Of a DNA stretch of 16,076 nucleotides, positions 12,746 through 16,076 are shown piece after piece. The position numbers were made by a program, and so were the translations under genes. Source of the stretch: Alphaproteobacteria bacterium UBA2947. Its GTDB lineage: Bacteria; Pseudomonadota; Alphaproteobacteria; Rs-D84. The DNA is taken from contig DEBV01000014.1 of NCBI GenBank assembly GCA_002348925.1, positions 1,408 through 17,483 on the forward strand. The letters run 5' to 3'. Positions within the stretch are counted from its first letter, which is position 1; each line of letters starts with the position of its first letter. Under the pieces are notes generated by a model, which worked only from the letters and a program-made list of their open reading frames with translations, was not told the origin of the DNA and searched no databases.

Positions 12746-14026
12746 ATGAAAAAGTATACACTTGCTCTTGCTTTGTTTGCCTTGGCACCGATTGTTTCTG
12801 CGGGGGCATATGAATATGGTCAACAACCAAGCGGATATTATTCTGCGCGTCCTGTTGTAAAAACTAATACATATAAAAAGAGCGGTTCTGCACGCAAATC
12901 AGGCAGTTATAACAATGTTGTGACGAATAATTTTTATTATAATCAACCAGCACAGTATTATAAACCAAAGTCTGGTGAAACATCACATAATTATGACAAA
13001 TTAAATTATAATGATGGCAATTATTATACAGGAAATAAAAAACAAGAAAATCGTACTATAAAATCGTATTCTGTACAGGAAAGAAAATTCTTCTTGGCAC
13101 ATCCGTTCTTTCAACCATTAAAAGGACACGTTGGATCTGTGACGGATTTTTCATATGCGCGTAATAATTTTGATTTTGATTTAATAAACGGCAGCGTTTT
13201 AGGATTGGATCCAACTGTTGCATCTGAATATAACCAAATCATAGATAGTCAGAATATTCTTGTCAGTGGTAAAGAAGAAACATCTATGTTCGCGGTCAAA
13301 GAAGATTTAAGTTATGGTTTGACAGATACTTTATCTTTGGTTTTGATGGCGCAATATGATAAAACAAAAGTCACATTTAAAGATTGGTCTGGTGGGGAAC
13401 CTTCGGATACATTTTCTAATTCTGGTTTAAATCTGTTTGGAATTGGTTTGCAAAATCGCTTTGTTGATAACAAAAATTGGATTGTTATGGGTGAAGCATT
13501 TTTCCAACATCAAAAAGATACAGCAAATACATTTATGGGTGCTGTGAAGGCAGGGTATAAGATTGACACAACAACTGTTTACGGGATTGGTCGTATTTCA
13601 TATACCAATTTGACCAAAGGCGATGTATATGGTTCTTATGTTGAAAATCCTTCTGGCGATTGGATGATTTTGTCATACAACACAGATGTTAAAGATATTT
13701 TACAAGGTGAAGGCGGTCTTGGCGCGTTTACGGTGTTGAATAAATATTTCACATTAAATGGCGAATTGATGTATGGCTATTATGATTGGCACAACCAATT
13801 AAATATCAAAGGTGCGCTTGGGGTACAGCCAGCCGATAGTTTCGCTTTGAATTTGTATGCATCAACAGTGCTTTATGATTCTGCAAAAGGTAAAACAAGA
13901 CAGTATATAAATTATGATGTTGATCCAGATGGTTATGCGTCTTCTGTCGTTTATACGTTTGGTGATTACAAAATCAAGAAATATAACGAATGGAAAGTTG
14001 GTGTGCAAGCAATCTTGTATTTCTAG
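12746..14026 (+). CDS. Secreted beta-rich protein, probable outer-membrane barrel, unknown family (426 residues)
   Basis: I do not recognise this family. A signal peptide covers residues 1-19 (MKKYTLALALFALAPIVSA, cleavage before GAYE). The mature N terminus (about 20-105) is low-complexity and rich in Tyr, Asn, Ser and Lys, likely extended and periplasmic. From about 115 the sequence alternates polar and hydrophobic residues in strand-sized units rich in aromatics and Gly (for example SYGLTDTLSLVLMAQYD, NLFGIGLQNRF, KVGVQAILYF), and it ends in Phe, the C-terminal signal used by the BAM machinery. No Cys is present. This pattern fits an outer-membrane beta-barrel. I choose ATG 12746, 7 bases after AAAGGAG, over a TTG immediately before it. 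It has its own promoter and is followed 29 bases on by a smaller protein of similar design. Porin, transporter or structural role cannot be decided. Confidence 0.68.
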   Translation: MKKYTLALALFALAPIVSAGAYEYGQQPSGYYSARPVVKTNTYKKSGSARKSGSYNNVVTNNFYYNQPAQYYKPKSGETSHNYDKLNYNDGNYYTGNKKQENRTIKSYSVQERKFFLAHPFFQPLKGHVGSVTDFSYARNNFDFDLINGSVLGLDPTVASEYNQIIDSQNILVSGKEETSMFAVKEDLSYGLTDTLSLVLMAQYDKTKVTFKDWSGGEPSDTFSNSGLNLFGIGLQNRFVDNKNWIVMGEAFFQHQKDTANTFMGAVKAGYKIDTTTVYGIGRISYTNLTKGDVYGSYVENPSGDWMILSYNTDVKDILQGEGGLGAFTVLNKYFTLNGELMYGYYDWHNQLNIKGALGVQPADSFALNLYASTVLYDSAKGKTRQYINYDVDPDGYASSVVYTFGDYKIKKYNEWKVGVQAILYF

Positions 14027-14055
14027 TATGATTTAAAGCAGGACTGGTTTTTGAT

Positions 14056-14937
14056 ATGATGAAAAAGTATTTGTTTTTGTGTGTGGTTTTGTGTGGCATG
14101 ACAAATGCGTATGCAGAAGGCGTGGTTTTATCTGATACTTATGTTGCAGATGAAGAAGTTGATACTGCGGTTGTAGAAGAAGAACCTTTTGTTGCACCAC
14201 AAACAACAGAAACAAAAACTTATGCATCTTCTAAATCAGATTCTTATCTTGGTCAACAGATAAAACCTGCGGTTAAGAGTACTTTGGCAAATGATTCTTC
14301 TGATCCGCTGTTTTTAACACCAGATAACAAGTTTTTATCGGATACATATTTTACCACAGTTGATAAAAAACTTCGCTTTGGTCAATTTATTAGTTATGGG
14401 ATAAATAATAATTTGGCATTGCATGCGAATATGCTTTACCAATGGGATTTGTCTGGAAAACACGAAAATGGTTTTTCCAGTACTGAGTTAGGTGGTGTTT
14501 ATCGTATGAATCATGGTTCAAGTACAAACCACATTATTTCTGACGCTTTGTTTGGTTTAAAAGTTTGGGGTTCTTCACACGTAAGAACACCAGAATATGC
14601 TGATTCATCATATTATGCAGGACTTCGTTTTGGTCGTCAATATACTGGTGTGACACTGGCAGGAACAGTGAAATCTACTTGGGTGTTTGATGATGCACGT
14701 GGATTGTCTTATCTTGATTTTATACCAGAAGCGTATTTCCGTTTCAAATATGATTGGCGCGCAGGAATCGGTTTGGATATTCGTAAATCTACAAACACAC
14801 AGTTTTTGGAAAATCAGGAATGGCTGAATTTAAAACTGTTGCGTCAATATGGCAACACTCAATATGTTGGTCATATAGATTATGAATTTGAAGGTGAAGA
14901 ATACCAATTTGGTTTTGATGTAAAAATATTGTTTTAA
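14056..14937 (+). CDS. Secreted beta-rich protein, probable outer-membrane barrel, unknown family (293 residues)
   Basis: Family not recognised. Signal peptide 1-20 (hydrophobic core LFLCVVLCG, cleavage after NAYA), then a short acidic and Thr/Ser-rich segment (about 22-65, with DEEVDTAVVEEE) and a strand-rich region to the end (for example RFGQFISYGINNNLALHANMLYQWD begins at 107, and SYYAGLRFGR). It ends YQFGFDVKILF, with the terminal Phe expected of outer-membrane barrels. The segment SYGINNNLALHANMLYQ parallels SYGLTDTLSLVLMAQYD of the preceding gene, so the two may be diverged relatives. AGGA (14040-14043) is 12 bases before ATG 14056; the adjacent ATG 14059 is an alternative that would only shorten the signal peptide by one residue. 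It is co-transcribed with the gene before it: the 29-base gap has no terminator. It converges on rarA with 7 bases between stops. Confidence 0.65.
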   Translation: MMKKYLFLCVVLCGMTNAYAEGVVLSDTYVADEEVDTAVVEEEPFVAPQTTETKTYASSKSDSYLGQQIKPAVKSTLANDSSDPLFLTPDNKFLSDTYFTTVDKKLRFGQFISYGINNNLALHANMLYQWDLSGKHENGFSSTELGGVYRMNHGSSTNHIISDALFGLKVWGSSHVRTPEYADSSYYAGLRFGRQYTGVTLAGTVKSTWVFDDARGLSYLDFIPEAYFRFKYDWRAGIGLDIRKSTNTQFLENQEWLNLKLLRQYGNTQYVGHIDYEFEGEEYQFGFDVKILF

Positions 14938-14944
14938 TTAAAAA

Positions 14945-16076
14945 CTATTTTTTACGAAATGAATTCCAATAATCAAAACGTTTTTTTATTTCGCGTTCAA
15001 AACCGCGTTCAACAGGTTTATAAAAACTAACGCGTTCCATATTTTCAGGGAAACAATTTTGACCGCTGCAACCACTTTCTGTTTCTGGATCATAAATGTA
15101 CCCATCGCTATAGCCAAGATTTTTCATCATTTTTGTTGGTGCGTTTAAAATATTTTTTGGTGGCATCAGTGAACCAGTGTCACGGGCGGTTCTGTATGAA
15201 GCATTTTGTGCCTTATAGGCAGAAATGCTTTTTGGGGCAGTCGCCAGATATATTACCAATTCTGTTATCGCAATGTCGCCTTCGGGAGAACCCATGCGTT
15301 CGTATATTTGCCATGCCGATAATGCAATTTGCATTGCATTGGGATCTGCCAATCCAACATCTTCCATTGCAAAACGGGTAAGTCTGCGCAATACATATCG
15401 CGGATCTTGTCCAGATGTAATCATACGGGCAACCCAATAAAGAGCAGCATCTGTGTCTGACGATCGCAAAGATTTATGAACTGCGGAAATTAAATTATAA
15501 TGTTCATCGCCACTTTTATCAGACATTGGTGCGCGTTTTTGTATGATTTCGTCCAATGTGTCGGCATCTAATTCTTTGTCAAAATTTGCCCCAGATATGT
15601 ATTCAACACTGTTTAATAAAAAACGCGCATCACCGTCTGCCATTTGAACAAGATGCGATTTTGCATCGTCTGTCAGGGGCAGTTTTTTATCCAAAAATTT
15701 TTCAGCCCTTTCGATTAAAGTCAACAAATCTGTCGCAGACAGTGGTTTTAATACCCCAATATGACAACGCGAAAGCAACGCGTTATTCAAATTAAAACTT
15801 GGATTTTCGGTGGTTGCACCAATAAAAGTGACGGTCCCGTCTTCTAAATACGGCAAAAGTGTATCTTGTTGTGTTTTATTAAACCGATGAATTTCGTCAA
15901 TGAACAATAATGTGTTTCGACCAATATTATGATTCTGTTTTGCGACATCCATAACTTTTTTGATGTCAGCGGTTCCAGAAAACACCGCAGAAAGAGGGAC
16001 AAATTCCATATCTACGGAATTTGCCAGTGCGCGCGCAATTGTTGTTTTGCCACATCCTGGGGGACCCCACAGCAAA
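14945..16076 (-). CDS. rarA: Replication-associated recombination protein RarA (MgsA), N terminus outside window
   Basis: An AAA+ ATPase read leftward from the right edge; 377 C-terminal residues are visible and, against a usual length of about 430-450, some 50-70 are missing, so no start codon is seen. The visible part opens at Walker A (LLWGPPGCGKTT), then Walker B FIDEIHRFNKTQQD, sensor 1 IGATTENPSF and the arginine-finger box ALLSRC, followed by the lid and the C-terminal tetramerisation domain (ITSGQDPRYVLRRL, AMEDVGLADP). DEIHRFNKTQQD and GATTENPSF are specific to RarA and separate it from RuvB and DnaX. RarA works at stalled or damaged replication forks with SSB and RecA. The tail GCSGQNCFP carries two Cys where I expect mostly Tyr or Phe in relatives. 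It ends with TAG, 7 bases from the convergent gene stop. Confidence 0.94.
   Translation of the reverse strand, partial: LLWGPPGCGKTTIARALANSVDMEFVPLSAVFSGTADIKKVMDVAKQNHNIGRNTLLFIDEIHRFNKTQQDTLLPYLEDGTVTFIGATTENPSFNLNNALLSRCHIGVLKPLSATDLLTLIERAEKFLDKKLPLTDDAKSHLVQMADGDARFLLNSVEYISGANFDKELDADTLDEIIQKRAPMSDKSGDEHYNLISAVHKSLRSSDTDAALYWVARMITSGQDPRYVLRRLTRFAMEDVGLADPNAMQIALSAWQIYERMGSPEGDIAITELVIYLATAPKSISAYKAQNASYRTARDTGSLMPPKNILNAPTKMMKNLGYSDGYIYDPETESGCSGQNCFPENMERVSFYKPVERGFEREIKKRFDYWNSFRKK

Noticed and set aside
1..16076. tRNA, rRNA, riboswitch, CRISPR or insertion-sequence features
   Set aside because: No gap exceeds 130 bases, and I saw no cloverleaf, direct-repeat array, transposase or terminal repeats on either strand.

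Overview
The window reads as chromosomal DNA of an AT-rich Gram-negative bacterium, most likely an alphaproteobacterium (inference). The Gram-negative evidence is an LPS-export permease (LptG) and two signal-peptide-bearing proteins that end like outer-membrane barrels. The alphaproteobacterial hint comes from a J-domain protein with an N-terminal Cys cluster of the type I associate with that class, an endonuclease-type MutL (no MutH partner needed), and RarA. The repeat-type surface protein at the left edge recalls uncultured host-associated alphaproteobacteria, but this is an impression and was not tested. All Trp codons I checked are TGG and stops are 12 TAA, 3 TAG, 1 TGA, so the standard code fits. 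Gene density is very high: no gap reaches 130 bases. I see no tRNA, rRNA, CRISPR or insertion sequence.

Layout. (1) 1-417, plus strand: 3' end of a Gly/Thr/Ser-rich, repeat-type surface protein, closed by a bidirectional GAAA-loop terminator (436-465). (2) 483-3055, minus strand, one tight operon read right to left: lptG, a previously easy-to-miss 43-residue membrane protein (1844-1975), xerD (4-base ATGA overlap) and a J-domain protein. (3) 3056-3140: divergent promoter region in which the lptG and greA promoters can share one self-complementary -35 hexamer. (4) 3141-5340, plus: greA-mutL, one base apart. (5) 5407-10407, plus: yajC-secD-secF, then a secreted S41-protease-like PDZ protein that seems to have lost both catalytic residues, then a PAP2 membrane phosphatase. 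(6) 10449-12665: ftsK, with its own promoter and probably a leaderless start. (7) 12746-14937: two tandem secreted, beta-rich proteins of unknown family, probably outer-membrane barrels. (8) 14945-16076, minus: rarA, cut by the right edge.

Functional theme. The content is essential housekeeping with a strong envelope bias: LPS transport (LptG), protein export (YajC-SecD-SecF), periplasmic and membrane-lipid functions (S41-like protein, PAP2), and candidate outer-membrane proteins that would depend on Sec export. A second theme is chromosome maintenance: XerD and FtsK act together at dif during dimer resolution, MutL in mismatch repair, RarA at stalled forks, GreA on stalled RNA polymerase.

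Most worth checking: the S41-like pseudoprotease (Ser to Gly and Lys to Arg at the dyad positions), two promoters placed exactly 8 bases before start codons that lack a Shine-Dalgarno sequence (lptG and ftsK, implying leaderless mRNAs), the coupled 43-residue membrane protein between lptG and xerD, and the unknown outer-membrane pair.
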